Source: a bacterium
GTDB taxonomy: Bacteria > SAR324 > XYD2-FULL-50-16
Direction of reading: 5' to 3'
Length of the DNA: 64,000 bases
NCBI GenBank assembly: GCA_018829445.1
Contig: JAHJTV010000038.1
Coordinates: 62,001-126,000, forward strand
Shown here piece by piece: positions 8,722-17,736 of the stretch. Position 1 is the stretch's first letter. Every line of letters begins with the position of its first letter. A model generated the notes under the pieces. The model was given only the letters and a program-made list of their open reading frames with translations. It did not search any database and had not been told where the DNA came from. The position numbers and the translations under genes were made by a program.

Positions 8722-9402
8722 ATGATAAAATTTAACAAAGCGTGTATCGATTCCTTTGGCAGCTTTTTTGAAACGATGAGTGATTATTATTCAAATAATC
8801 AAATGCTTTCAAACGAATTGATCAAGGCTCGTGCTGATTATTTTTCTCTAACAGGAAAGTTGAATGAGTCCGATACAAACTTTACCAACAGGATAAATGC
8901 GTTTCTTCTCTGGTTTACATTTGACTGGCGTTGTCATGAAACCTTAAGGACTCCCTTTGAAATGTATAAGAATGAGTCAAATGAAGCTGTCAATAATGCG
9001 GATTTTATAGATCAACTGGAGACGTATGAAAGACATATTCATTCGCTATTTGAATCCATAAAACTGTCAAACTCCCATGCAGTCATTCGTGACTTGTTTA
9101 CTCAAGCAAAATTTGAAATTACAGATCCTGATTTCCTATATGGCAGCGCCAAGGGCACGTGTTTTGAGACAAGAATCTTTAAAGTTAAAGATGATTATAG
9201 ATTTTCCAATTACTTCATCTTACATCCATCAGTAGTGAAAAAGGCGATAAAAAAGAAGTGTAAACAGATACATAAGAAGCAAGAATCTGTTAAACCATTT
9301 ATTATAACTCTCCACTCCTATAACACCAAATGGGAACGATATCGTAATATTGACATCAGGAACATTTATCACTTTGACAAATCAATACCGGAAGCAAAAT
9401 AG
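8722..9402 (+). CDS. Hypothetical protein, 226 residues
   Basis: I do not recognise this family. The protein is soluble, has no signal peptide, and looks mostly helical in its first two thirds. A segment around residues 57-85 (INAFLLWFTFDWRC followed by TPFEMY) is rich in aromatic residues and looks like a conserved core. The C-terminal part is strongly basic (KKAIKKKCKQIHKKQ), which could suit nucleic-acid or membrane contact. Its length and ordinary residue mix make a real gene likely. It lies between the integrase region and the chemotaxis cluster and is convergent with a CheX gene. No function can be assigned. Confidence 0.65.
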   Translation: MIKFNKACIDSFGSFFETMSDYYSNNQMLSNELIKARADYFSLTGKLNESDTNFTNRINAFLLWFTFDWRCHETLRTPFEMYKNESNEAVNNADFIDQLETYERHIHSLFESIKLSNSHAVIRDLFTQAKFEITDPDFLYGSAKGTCFETRIFKVKDDYRFSNYFILHPSVVKKAIKKKCKQIHKKQESVKPFIITLHSYNTKWERYRNIDIRNIYHFDKSIPEAK

Positions 9403-9464
9403 ACAGGAAAGGGTAGGGAGGTTACGCGGAAAACAAAATATAGAATAATCGGATTCGGCAGGTA

Positions 9465-9947
9465 CTACTCTAAAAACTTACGGGAGTCGAAACAGGTTTC
9501 AATGTAAAATTCTCCTGCGGAGGTATTAAATGGTATCACGATGACTCTCTCATTAACAGAGTGCTTCAATTCGTGATCAACCCCTTGTCTAATTTTTGGA
9601 ATTCCGGCCGAAAAAGAAAAACCGAGTTTGACCAATTGTCTTCTTGCATCTCCACTGATCATGTTAACTAACTCCCCGACCATATCAGCGATTTCATCAT
9701 CCAACTCTTTAAAATTCTCACCTAACATTTGATTTGCAACCGTAAGGATACAGTTAGTAGAAAAGCTCAATCCAATACTCCCCCTGCATTCCCCCTTCAG
9801 ATCAATGATGGAGGAAATATCACCCAATGCTTTATAATTTTGACTTTCTTTCAAATATGGTTTCATTGGTTTTGAATCGATGTTAGCCATTGTGCCTAAT
9901 ACTTTCCTGGTAGCATTGATAAATGGTTGTATGTATTCTATCTTCAT
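9465..9947 (-). CDS. cheX: CheX-like CheY-P phosphatase, paralogue 1
   Basis: This 160-residue protein belongs to the CheC/CheX/FliY phosphatase group. Members with one active helix dephosphorylate CheY-P, using a conserved Glu and Asn. Here the motif is GELVNMISGDARRQL, with Glu92 and Asn95. The N-terminal KIEYIQPFINATRKVL is typical of CheX. My ungapped comparison with the second copy at 15949-16431 gives about 109 of 160 identical residues. It is the last gene of the minus-strand chemotaxis cluster, about 200 bp after cheA, and probably resets the response regulator. It has no membrane segment. Confidence 0.85.
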   Translation of the reverse strand: MKIEYIQPFINATRKVLGTMANIDSKPMKPYLKESQNYKALGDISSIIDLKGECRGSIGLSFSTNCILTVANQMLGENFKELDDEIADMVGELVNMISGDARRQLVKLGFSFSAGIPKIRQGVDHELKHSVNERVIVIPFNTSAGEFYIETCFDSRKFLE

Positions 9948-10150
9948 TCTGTTAGGGGAAACAAGGTTTAGCTTATCTGAAGGCTGTATTATTCACCGAT
10001 ACCTGAAATATGGATTCTGTGCAATTTCAGTTAAGTAAATATACCAAATTAATCAATAGTAAATGAGTGGCGTATTGTCCAGTAAATAACAAAAATATCA
10101 ACACAATAAACAATAGATCGTGGGATAAAATAAGCTGTGATACTAGTCAT
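9948..10150. other. Gap between cheA and cheX paralogue 1
   Basis: These 203 bp separate cheA from the downstream CheX gene on the minus strand. The length leaves room for a separate promoter for cheX. I see no strong hairpin and no reading frame in it. Confidence 0.4.
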
Positions 10151-12334
10151 TTATAGTTGCATCAAATGCGATAAATATTCTTTCTCCACATATTGAAAAT
10201 GCTTATTTATGTCAATTATTAGTGCTACAGTACCGTCTGCCATTATAGTAGCACCAGAAATTGTATCAACATTCTTATAAACTCTGCTTAAATTCTTAAT
10301 AACTGTTTGATGTTGACCGATTACTTTATCCACAACAAATCCTACATGGTTCGATTCAATCTCTGTTACAACTATCTGCTCTACTTCAGGCCTGACTCCC
10401 CGGGTATTAAATTGTTCTCGTAGTCTGACATAGGGGATGATCTGATTCCTTACTCTTATTATATGGCGCCCATGGGAAGCTGCTTTATCTGCAGGTGTCA
10501 ATTCGATACACTCCTTTACGGCAGCCGACGGTAAAACATAAAACGATTCGCCTACCTTAACAAGCAGACCATCTATGATGGCCAGTGTAAGAGGTAGTCG
10601 CAATGTAATGGTCGTTCCAATATCCAATTTGCTATCAACATCAATTGATCCTCTCAGATTTTCAATGGCTTTTTTTACGATGTCCATTCCCACACCACGT
10701 CCGGAAACATTAGTCACTTTGCTAGCTGTTGAGAAGCCCGGTTCAAAAACCATGGAATAACAGTCTTTCTCAGAAAGTTTGCTATTTTTATTTATAAGTC
10801 CTTTCTCTGTTGCACTTATCCTTATTGCTTCCGGATCCATTCCGGCCCCATCATCTCCAATTCTGATCCAGACTTGTGATCCGGAGTAAAAAGCCGAAAG
10901 GATAATTTTTCCCGTTTTCTTTTTACCCTTTTTAATTCTAATTTCTGGAGATTCGATTCCATGATCCATGGCATTTCTTAGCAAATGAATCAAAGGATCA
11001 TTTAACTGCTCTATCATATTTTTGTCGAGCTCGGTTTCGGCTCCATTTGTAGTAAATATAACATCTTTGTTAAGCTCAATTGAGAGATCTCTTATCAGTC
11101 TTTTGAAACTGTTGAAGGTGGTACCAAATGTCAACATTCTAATGCTCATTGTATTGTCCCTCAACTCTCCAGTTAGGTGCTCAATTTCCTCAGTTACGCT
11201 GAGAATAGTTGAGTCGCCTTTTTGATGAGTAATTTGACTTAATCTCGCTTGAGCTGTAACCAATTCACCTACAAGATCAACCAGCTTATCCAGTTTTGTG
11301 GAAGTAACTCTAATACTTGAAATAGTATCAGGGCTTTTTTGCTTTTCTCTGATATTGTTGATGATATCTTGTTCCACTAAGGCTGATTCGATTTGACTTT
11401 GTTTAATCAAACCCTGTTTTTTAAGTTTTTCACCGATTCGTTCCTGATTATTGAGCACCTGTTGCAGAGTTTTCCCGTCAATATCACCTCGTTCTACCAA
11501 TATTTCGCCCAGTCGTTTATGGGCTCCATCCTTATCTATTCCTGATTCAGATTCGATAATTTCGATTGAGATTTCACAGATATCTTCTATAAAAATAAAC
11601 ACATCTTTAATTGAATTCAAACCCCTATTAGAATTCAAGATGATATCCCACCAAAAGTAACAATGTTCCGGATTTAACTGATCCAAATCAGGAACATTGT
11701 CAGGAAAAACGCTCACTCGTATTTCGCCCAAGTCTTGAAGTTCATTTATTAATAATAGAGGGTTGGTTCCGGTTGAGAATATATTTAACGGGGGTTTGAA
11801 CCGAATGCGATAGGTAAGAAACTCTTCAGTATCCATCCGCTGTTTTTTTTTCGAGGCTCTTGAAACTTGTCTCTCTACAATTGCTTCCTGTGAATAGAAA
11901 TTGTTAAATCCCGCTAAAACCTCTTCTCTTGTTTGAATATCTTCAGCGAGAGGTTCCACATGATCATCCAACATAACTAAAATCTGATCATGCGCTTTCA
12001 AAGACAATTCTATCAAATCTTTAGTAAGTGATATGTATCCATCCCTCACTTTATCAAAGACAGTTTCGATACTGTGAGTAAACTCCACAATATCAGTATA
12101 TCCAAACATACCACTAGAGCCCTTTATGGTGTGCATTGCTCTAAAAACCTTATCAATAAGGTCACTATCATTAGGGGCCTTTTCCAGTTCCATTAGAGCA
12201 GATTCCAGTTCAGCCAATCTCTCCATGGCTTCGCCTTTAAAAGCTTCAATGTTCTTTTGCTGATATGGAGTCTTTTTACCTGATGAAACGGTATTTTTCA
12301 TCTCTGAATTTCGTGTGATTTTCTGTTTATACAA
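10151..12334 (-). CDS. cheA: Chemotaxis histidine kinase CheA with MshEN-like repeat pair
   Basis: CheA autophosphorylates in response to receptors and passes phosphate to CheY and CheB. The 727 residues hold, in order: an Hpt domain with the phospho-acceptor His68 in MHTIKGSSG; a P2-like domain (about 172-260); a pair of 24-residue RLG...Q repeats (274-297 and 299-322); the dimerisation segment with LVDLVGELV; the ATPase with N-box HLLRNAMDHGIE, G1 GDDGAGMD and G2 GRGVGMDIV; and a C-terminal CheW-like regulatory domain (about 590-720). All catalytic boxes look intact. A basic N-terminal extension precedes Hpt, and Met12 is an alternative start. Its gene follows cheY by 35 bp, consistent with one transcript from the cheX paralogue 2 side. 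Confidence 0.96.
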   Translation of the reverse strand: MYKQKITRNSEMKNTVSSGKKTPYQQKNIEAFKGEAMERLAELESALMELEKAPNDSDLIDKVFRAMHTIKGSSGMFGYTDIVEFTHSIETVFDKVRDGYISLTKDLIELSLKAHDQILVMLDDHVEPLAEDIQTREEVLAGFNNFYSQEAIVERQVSRASKKKQRMDTEEFLTYRIRFKPPLNIFSTGTNPLLLINELQDLGEIRVSVFPDNVPDLDQLNPEHCYFWWDIILNSNRGLNSIKDVFIFIEDICEISIEIIESESGIDKDGAHKRLGEILVERGDIDGKTLQQVLNNQERIGEKLKKQGLIKQSQIESALVEQDIINNIREKQKSPDTISSIRVTSTKLDKLVDLVGELVTAQARLSQITHQKGDSTILSVTEEIEHLTGELRDNTMSIRMLTFGTTFNSFKRLIRDLSIELNKDVIFTTNGAETELDKNMIEQLNDPLIHLLRNAMDHGIESPEIRIKKGKKKTGKIILSAFYSGSQVWIRIGDDGAGMDPEAIRISATEKGLINKNSKLSEKDCYSMVFEPGFSTASKVTNVSGRGVGMDIVKKAIENLRGSIDVDSKLDIGTTITLRLPLTLAIIDGLLVKVGESFYVLPSAAVKECIELTPADKAASHGRHIIRVRNQIIPYVRLREQFNTRGVRPEVEQIVVTEIESNHVGFVVDKVIGQHQTVIKNLSRVYKNVDTISGATIMADGTVALIIDINKHFQYVEKEYLSHLMQL

Positions 12335-12369
12335 AACCTAATGAACACAATACCTTATTATTGACTAAT

Positions 12370-12735
12370 TTACCCGAGAAGTTTTTTGACAACCCCTAGC
12401 AGCTGGTCTGGCTTGAAAGGTTTGACGATCCACCCCGTCGCTCCAGCTTCCTTTCCCAGTTGTTTCTTTTCCTGCTGTGATTCTGTGGTGAGAATAACAA
12501 TTGGCACAAACTTATGTTTTTCATCGATTCGTAGCTGTTTGATTAACTCGATGCCGTCCAAATTTGGCATATTTAAATCGGTCAAAACCATATCTACTTT
12601 TTCAATTGAAAGCTTTTTTAGTGCATCAACCCCATCCACAGCTTCCATTACCTCATAGCCTTCGTTTTTTAGAGTAAAACTAATCATCTGTCTGATGCTG
12701 GTTGAGTCGTCTACAGTCATTATCCTTTTACCCAT
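12370..12735 (-). CDS. cheY: Chemotaxis response regulator CheY
   Basis: This is a single-domain receiver of 121 residues without an output domain. The acidic pocket is Asp9-Asp10, the phospho-acceptor is Asp53 in TDLNMPN, the conserved Thr is in ILTTES, and Lys105 lies in VKPF. In chemotaxis the phosphorylated form binds the motor switch. It lies between cheB and cheA on the minus strand, which supports that role and makes CheA its likely kinase. The two CheX proteins are its likely phosphatases. Confidence 0.94.
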   Translation of the reverse strand: MGKRIMTVDDSTSIRQMISFTLKNEGYEVMEAVDGVDALKKLSIEKVDMVLTDLNMPNLDGIELIKQLRIDEKHKFVPIVILTTESQQEKKQLGKEAGATGWIVKPFKPDQLLGVVKKLLG

Positions 12736-12818
12736 CTCACAGCCTGTGTAAACAAGATTAATTGAGTAAGACCAAATTATGTAACTGAGCCTATTAGGAT
12801 GAAAATTGTGACACTAAT

Positions 12819-13898
12819 CTACCATGAACTTTTGTACAACCGCATTACTTCATCGGCAATAACATGAAGAGATAATACTTTGTCAACACCCCCAAGTTTT
12901 AAAGCTTCATTTGGCATTCCGAATACGACACAGGTTTCTTCATTCTGAGCTAAAGTTTTTGCACCCTGTTCTTTCATCTCAAGCATCCCTTTCGCACCAT
13001 CATCGCCCATTCCAGTCATGATCACTCCGATAACATTTTTACCTCCATATCTCGAAGCTGATCGGAATAAAACATCCACCGATGGCCTATGTCGGCTCAC
13101 AAGTGGACCATCTTTAACCTCGACGTAGTATCGGGCACCGCTACGTTTTAAAAGTGTGTGTCTGTTTCCTGGTGCAATCAATACTCTTCCTGGCACAACC
13201 GAATCATTATTATTTGCTTCTTTCACCGTCACCTGACAGATAGAATCGAGTCTTTGAGCAAATGCAGATGTGAAGTTTTCAGGCATATGCTGAACTACTA
13301 CCGTCCCTGGAGAATCGACTGGAAGTCTTTCCAAATATACTCTTAATGCCTCTGTTCCCCCAGTAGATGCACCGATAACTACTATTTTTTCCGTAGTCTG
13401 AATCATTGCTTTTGAGGTCGCTTTCTGTAAGATTGCATCAGCAGATAGCTTCTTTGCCGGTTTTATTGGTTGAGCAATTCTTCTATTGGGCCTTGCTCCA
13501 GCCTGAGCGGCTGCTTTTATAGCATCACAAATAGTAATTTTCGCCTCTTCCAAGAATATTTTTGCGCCAATGTAGGGTTTATAAATCACGTCAACCGCTC
13601 CATACTCCAAAGCTTTAACCGCTGTCTCGGAGCTTTTCCCCGAAAGACTGGAACAGATAACCACAGGGATTGGATGTTGATTCATAATTTTTTGTAAAAA
13701 TGTAATACCGTCCATTCGAGGCATCTCAACATCGAGGGTGATTACATCCGGCACCTCTTTTATAAGTTTTTTTGCTGCAACAAAGGGATCTTGAGCGGTT
13801 GCAATGACTTCCAATTGACTGTCAGAGTTTATAATCTGTTCCAATGTTTGTCTGACGACAGCAGAGTCATCAACTATCATTACTTTAATTTTTTTCAT
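12819..13898 (-). CDS. cheB: Protein-glutamate methylesterase/glutaminase CheB
   Basis: CheB removes methyl groups from receptor glutamates, and phosphorylation by CheA stimulates it. The 359 residues contain an N-terminal receiver (Asp10, Asp11, phospho-acceptor Asp56 in TLDVEMP), a linker (about 125-165) and the methylesterase domain. The catalytic triad is visible as Ser178 (GASTGG), His204 (VQHMP) and Asp300 (TGMGDDGA). The gene follows cheR by 5 bp, so the antagonistic pair is translated together. An intact triad implies a working adaptation system, although no receptor gene lies in the window. Confidence 0.96.
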   Translation of the reverse strand: MKKIKVMIVDDSAVVRQTLEQIINSDSQLEVIATAQDPFVAAKKLIKEVPDVITLDVEMPRMDGITFLQKIMNQHPIPVVICSSLSGKSSETAVKALEYGAVDVIYKPYIGAKIFLEEAKITICDAIKAAAQAGARPNRRIAQPIKPAKKLSADAILQKATSKAMIQTTEKIVVIGASTGGTEALRVYLERLPVDSPGTVVVQHMPENFTSAFAQRLDSICQVTVKEANNNDSVVPGRVLIAPGNRHTLLKRSGARYYVEVKDGPLVSRHRPSVDVLFRSASRYGGKNVIGVIMTGMGDDGAKGMLEMKEQGAKTLAQNEETCVVFGMPNEALKLGGVDKVLSLHVIADEVMRLYKSSW

Positions 13899-13903
13899 AC
13901 ATA

Positions 13904-14761
13904 TTAATTAACAAGATCTCTATCTTTAATATAAATGGTTGGAGATAATTGCTTAAGAGGTAAATCAATACCCTGTATAGTTTCTGAATGACCTTGAAAA
14001 AAATATCCGCCTGTTACCAAATGTGATATAATATTACTTAGAATCCTATTTTGTGTAATTTTATCAAAATATATGATTACATTACGACAAAATATAATCT
14101 CAAATTTATCCACAAATCCATAATTGCTATCCATAAAATTTAATTTGCCAAATGTAACTAGTCTTCTAATTTCAGGTGCTATTTTTATCTGTTTATTTTC
14201 TCTTGATTTGCTTTTCAAGAGATATTTCTTTTTTAAATGCTGGGGAATAGGTATCGCCCTGATCTCAGGATACACTGCCGCCTTAGCAATCTGCAGTACT
14301 TCTTGTGAAACATCAGTGGCCAAGATTGAAAGTTTAATACTGGATAATCTGTTTTTTTCAAAAAAGTCACTGATTACCATGGCAAGAGTATAGGGCTCTT
14401 CACCTGATGAACAACCCGCACTCCATACTTTCAATATGTTATATTTTTTTCCCCCATTTAGTAGAATTCTGGGAAGGACTTGATTGATTAAATAATCAAA
14501 GTGTTCATCTTCTCTGAAGAAATCAGTTTTGTTAGTTGTGATCCTATCTATAAAAAAAGGTAATTCATTTTCCAGTCCTTCTGAGCTTAACAGATACTTA
14601 CAGTATTCACTAAAATTATTGAGTTTCAGCAATTTTAACCGTTTCTGCAATCTTGATTCCAAAAGAGATTTTTTAACTTCTGGCATTTTTATGCCAAAAT
14701 TACTTTGTATAAAATTGCTTAATTTAATAAATTCTTCATGATTTAATATTTGTATATCCAT
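13904..14761 (-). CDS. cheR: Chemotaxis protein methyltransferase CheR
   Basis: CheR transfers methyl groups from S-adenosylmethionine to receptor glutamates. The 285-residue protein has the helical N-terminal domain and a Rossmann methyltransferase domain. The SAM-binding motif [16 protein letters not shown] and the later [10 protein letters not shown] are family hallmarks. The C-terminus lacks a TPR extension or a clear pentapeptide-binding insertion. It sits directly upstream of cheB in the same direction and downstream of the STAS gene. Confidence 0.95.
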   Translation of the reverse strand: MDIQILNHEEFIKLSNFIQSNFGIKMPEVKKSLLESRLQKRLKLLKLNNFSEYCKYLLSSEGLENELPFFIDRITTNKTDFFREDEHFDYLINQVLPRILLNGGKKYNILKVWSAGCSSGEEPYTLAMVISDFFEKNRLSSIKLSILATDVSQEVLQIAKAAVYPEIRAIPIPQHLKKKYLLKSKSRENKQIKIAPEIRRLVTFGKLNFMDSNYGFVDKFEIIFCRNVIIYFDKITQNRILSNIISHLVTGGYFFQGHSETIQGIDLPLKQLSPTIYIKDRDLVN

Positions 14762-14827
14762 TATAGTAAAACACTGTATGTGATAGTTTATTATAAAATA
14801 TAGATTTAATAACCTACAGATTTTTAT

Positions 14828-15205
14828 TTAGTACAACCAGTTAATATTATCAAATCCGGAAATTTTAGCTACTTTCATAAAATGAAGCGGGCAATCACTC
14901 ACCAATTTAAAGATCTTTTTATACTCATCGGCATATTTTTTTGCTGAAAAAAGTAGTTGAATTCCTGCAAGATCAATTTGTGTGATTTTTTGCACTTCAA
15001 TATGGCAAACATCTGTTTTTTCAATCATATCCAAAAGAAGAGTTTTTATTTTTTGAGCATTTTCAATTGTTATATTGCCTTCAAACACTAAAATTCCAAT
15101 ATCTGTATCATCTTCCCGTTTGAAATTTAAGGTTAGCGAAAAAGTATCTGTGTTCACTCCGAGCAATCTCCTGATATAAAAAGCCACTGTATCTAAGCTG
15201 ATCAC
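14828..15205 (-). CDS. STAS-domain protein
   Basis: This 125-residue protein contains a STAS fold (about 25-120), as in anti-sigma-factor antagonists. The key loop reads QIDLAGIQLLFSA, where classical members have a phosphorylatable Ser in DSSG. Here Leu-Ala replaces it, so regulation by serine phosphorylation is unlikely. The gene lies inside the chemotaxis cluster, 66 bp upstream of cheR. STAS proteins with such a loop occur in chemosensory clusters of other bacteria, where their role is poorly defined. I infer a protein-interaction role within this pathway. Confidence 0.75.
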   Translation of the reverse strand: MISLDTVAFYIRRLLGVNTDTFSLTLNFKREDDTDIGILVFEGNITIENAQKIKTLLLDMIEKTDVCHIEVQKITQIDLAGIQLLFSAKKYADEYKKIFKLVSDCPLHFMKVAKISGFDNINWLY

Positions 15206-15497
15206 TAAATAAGATAATGTTTTTAAAACATAGTCATATTTAGTGTATTTTATCCGACCATCGAACTGAATACAATATTTTTCTAAATACTATTGATACT
15301 ATCACATCAAATATCAATTTTTAGTGGGTGGGTGTGCAGGGTTATTCAATTTCAAAAATAACCAATTTTCTAGATGGAAGAAGAGACGATGTACCACTTG
15401 AGGTAAACAATCCTTTATCGAAAAAGGACTGTTTTATCAATTCAGCGGATTTATAAAAGATTGGTATATGTAGAGCCAGAAATCTAATCGGGGATTA
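15206..15497. other. Intergenic region within the chemotaxis cluster
   Basis: This 292-bp gap splits the cluster between the coiled-coil gene and the STAS gene. Apart from the hairpin at 15408-15431 I see no reading frame or RNA gene. It is long enough to hold a promoter for the STAS-cheR-cheB-cheY-cheA genes, but I cannot point to convincing hexamers. Confidence 0.4.
15408..15431 (-). terminator. Hairpin downstream of the coiled-coil gene
   Basis: CAATCCTTT (15408-15416) pairs with AAAGGACTG (15423-15431) around a 6-nt loop. In the minus-strand transcript the one non-Watson-Crick pair becomes a G-U wobble, and the stem is followed by a short T-run. It could end the cheX2/coiled-coil transcript before the STAS gene, splitting the cluster into two units. 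Confidence 0.45.
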
Positions 15498-15821
15498 TCA
15501 GGTTTTATTCTTCTGCTTAAGTTCTCTTTTTTGTTTGTAGAGTCTAATAATATCAAACAACAAGTCTTGATCCTCACCTAATGCCTTGAAAAATTTTTCG
15601 TGAACCTTTAACTTCTCTTGAATAGTCTCAATATTTATTTCGTGTTTTAGTGTCTGCAGCTGTTCTTGTAGGCTTTCCAGGCTAATTGTTGAGATCTCTT
15701 TATTCTCAGATTCGGAATTATCATCCATTTCTTGCACCATTTTATGTCGCTCTCTCATTTCATCCCTTTTTCTCATAAAAGATTCTTTCCTTTTTTTGTC
15801 TGATTGCATAGATAACTCCAA
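15498..15821 (-). CDS. Small charged coiled-coil protein, hypothetical
   Basis: This is a 107-residue, highly charged protein. The N-terminal third is basic (KKRKESFMRKRDEMRERHK). An acidic linker follows, and then a probable coiled coil (about 45-80) with heptad-like Leu/Ile spacing. There is no Cys, no signal peptide and no membrane helix. It lies between the second CheX gene and the STAS gene on the same strand, so a chemotaxis link is possible. I recognise no family. Met5 or Met16 could also be the start. Confidence 0.6.
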   Translation of the reverse strand: MELSMQSDKKRKESFMRKRDEMRERHKMVQEMDDNSESENKEISTISLESLQEQLQTLKHEINIETIQEKLKVHEKFFKALGEDQDLLFDIIRLYKQKRELKQKNKT

Positions 15822-15948
15822 GTTTTACCTATATAGTAGATAATATATAATTCTAAATCAATTTTTTTATCTTACAACGCAGAGCCTGCCCAAGATGTTG
15901 TCTGCCTATAACAGTTATTTGATCATATCTAAAACAGCGAGTTTTACG

Positions 15949-16431
15949 TTATTCCAAGAATTTTTTGGAATCAAAGCAAGTTTCAATTACGAACTCACCA
16001 TGATTTGTTTGGAAGGGGATTACGATAACTCTGTCTTTGACTGAGTGAACCAACTCATGGTTTTTGCCATGAGTTGTAACTGGAATACCCGCAGAAAAAT
16101 GAAACCCAAGTTTTACAAGTTCTTGTCTTGCATCCCCACTCACCATATTGACAATTTCCCCTACCATATCAACGATTTCATCTGTAATACCGCCATACTC
16201 TTCGCTAAACATTTGATAGGCAACTTTCAGTATACATTGAGTCGAAAAAGTGATGCCGATACTTCCTTTACACTCTCCACTAACAGATATCACTGAGGAA
16301 ATATCTCCTAGCCCTAAAACGTTACTTTGTTCCTTCAAATATGGTTTCATTGGTTTGGAATCCATATATGCCATCATTTTTAACACCTTCCTGGTGGCAA
16401 AAATAAAAGGATTGAGATATTCAACTTTCAT
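15949..16431 (-). CDS. cheX: CheX-like CheY-P phosphatase, paralogue 2
   Basis: This second CheX-family protein is 160 residues long and aligns without gaps to the copy at 9465-9947, with about 109 identical positions. The active motif GEIVNMVSGDARQEL keeps Glu92 and Asn95, so phosphatase activity is expected. Differences cluster around residues 35-40, 72-84 and 117-128. It is the promoter-proximal gene of the chemotaxis cluster, divergent from the PHP gene. Two active copies flanking the cluster point to duplication, perhaps with separate CheY targets. Confidence 0.85.
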   Translation of the reverse strand: MKVEYLNPFIFATRKVLKMMAYMDSKPMKPYLKEQSNVLGLGDISSVISVSGECKGSIGITFSTQCILKVAYQMFSEEYGGITDEIVDMVGEIVNMVSGDARQELVKLGFHFSAGIPVTTHGKNHELVHSVKDRVIVIPFQTNHGEFVIETCFDSKKFLE

Positions 16432-16757
16432 GAATCCAATTCGCTATTATAATTACAGATTATTTTAATTTAAATGATAAATCTGACCAAGTCTGACTAG
16501 TAAATTTTTAATATGCTATACCGTGGTGTTATTTTAGTAAAGATATCAATGGCTTTTTTCTGCGTAAAAATTAAAAATTTGGTAGAAGATCACTTCCAAG
16601 AGCATAATCAAACATGGGTTTTCAAACCACTCAATATAATCTTGACAGTAGCCGGTTCTCTGCCTTACATCTGTTTACATTTGAACTATAAAACTGGATA
16701 ATCCACTATCACCTTCTGACGAATGTCCGATTTCGATATTAAAACAAAAAAATAGCC
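16432..16757. other. Divergent promoter region, 326 bp
   Basis: This region separates the minus-strand chemotaxis genes from the plus-strand PHP gene. TTGACA at 16642-16647 followed after 17 bp by TTACAT is a possible but weak promoter towards the PHP gene. Near 16445-16470 the DNA is AT-rich and could hold the promoter of the cheX2 transcript. A 62-codon frame at 16513-16701 has no support and is not annotated as a gene. Confidence 0.4.
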
Positions 16758-17651
16758 TTGAACTCATCCTCAGATATAAAATCTCTTCCGATTAATCATT
16801 GGATAGACCTTCACACTCATACGATAAAATCGGATGGTACATTGTCTCCAATTGAGTTAATACAGTACGCTATTAAAAACGATATAGGTACTATTGCGAT
16901 AACTGATCACGACTCGGTTGAGGGAATCAAAGAGATAATTGACAAAAAGGACAATCAACACTTTTCCAAAATTAGAATCATTGCCGGAATCGAAATCAGT
17001 GCAAAATTTTCAGGTGGAACTCTGCACATTTTAGGGTATGGTATCGACATTCACAATCAGCAATTGTTGACGAATCTTTCAAATTTTCAAAATATTCGAA
17101 AAAACAGGAATGCAAACATTGTAAAAAAACTCGTTGAATTGGGAATAGAACTCACTATCGAAGAGCTAGAGAATGATACTCTTGAGAATAAAAGTCAGGG
17201 AAGACCTCATATTGCCCGCCTGCTGATTAAAAAAAAGGCAGTAAAAGATATTGACGAAGCATTTGACATATACTTGGGAAGAGATAAAAAAGCCTTTGTA
17301 AGCAAGGAGGTATTTTCTGCCACTGAGGCTATTTCCATGATTCATAAAGCAGGAGGTCTAACTGTTTTGGCTCATCCTGCAACTTTAAATCTTCATGGAG
17401 AACTGTTCGAAGATTTCCTTGATAAATTGATCAGTTATGGTCTTGATGGCATTGAAGTCTTTGCACCTCTTCACAGTGAACAACAAACTTTGGATTATCT
17501 TGCTCTAGCAAAAGAAAAAAACATACTGGTTACGGGAGGCTCTGACTTTCATGGTGATATAAAGCCTAACATTCGAATTGGTGAGTGTTCTTTGGGGAAA
17601 CGGCTTAACATTGAATCGATATCCCAAAAGATAATCGAAAGAAATATCTGA
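16758..17651 (+). CDS. PHP-domain phosphoesterase (RNase AM / 3',5'-nucleotide phosphatase type)
   Basis: The 297-residue protein is a member of the PHP family that includes E. coli YciV (RNase AM) and 3',5'-bisphosphate nucleotidases. Metal-binding motifs are DLHTHT (His19, His21) with SDG (Asp26), ITDHDS (Asp50, His51), GIEIS, AHPA and GSDFHG near the C-terminus. That set is typical of the small PHP group with an inserted helical domain (about residues 95-175). No ATG precedes the first motif; the frame opens with TTG at 16758, which I take as the start despite the lack of a strong ribosome-binding site. The substrate is probably a short RNA or pAp-like nucleotide. Confidence 0.85.
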   Translation: MNSSSDIKSLPINHWIDLHTHTIKSDGTLSPIELIQYAIKNDIGTIAITDHDSVEGIKEIIDKKDNQHFSKIRIIAGIEISAKFSGGTLHILGYGIDIHNQQLLTNLSNFQNIRKNRNANIVKKLVELGIELTIEELENDTLENKSQGRPHIARLLIKKKAVKDIDEAFDIYLGRDKKAFVSKEVFSATEAISMIHKAGGLTVLAHPATLNLHGELFEDFLDKLISYGLDGIEVFAPLHSEQQTLDYLALAKEKNILVTGGSDFHGDIKPNIRIGECSLGKRLNIESISQKIIERNI

Positions 17652-17736
17652 TTGTTTTAATTATCTCGATGAATTTTTTTTTTGATTTCTTATTACTGTG
17701 TTCCAATTTGACTCATTAACTTTTTAAAAAAACCTT

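Noticed and set aside
16513..16701. 62-codon plus-strand frame
   Set aside because: No ribosome-binding site or family resemblance; the TTGACA inside it fits a promoter region better.
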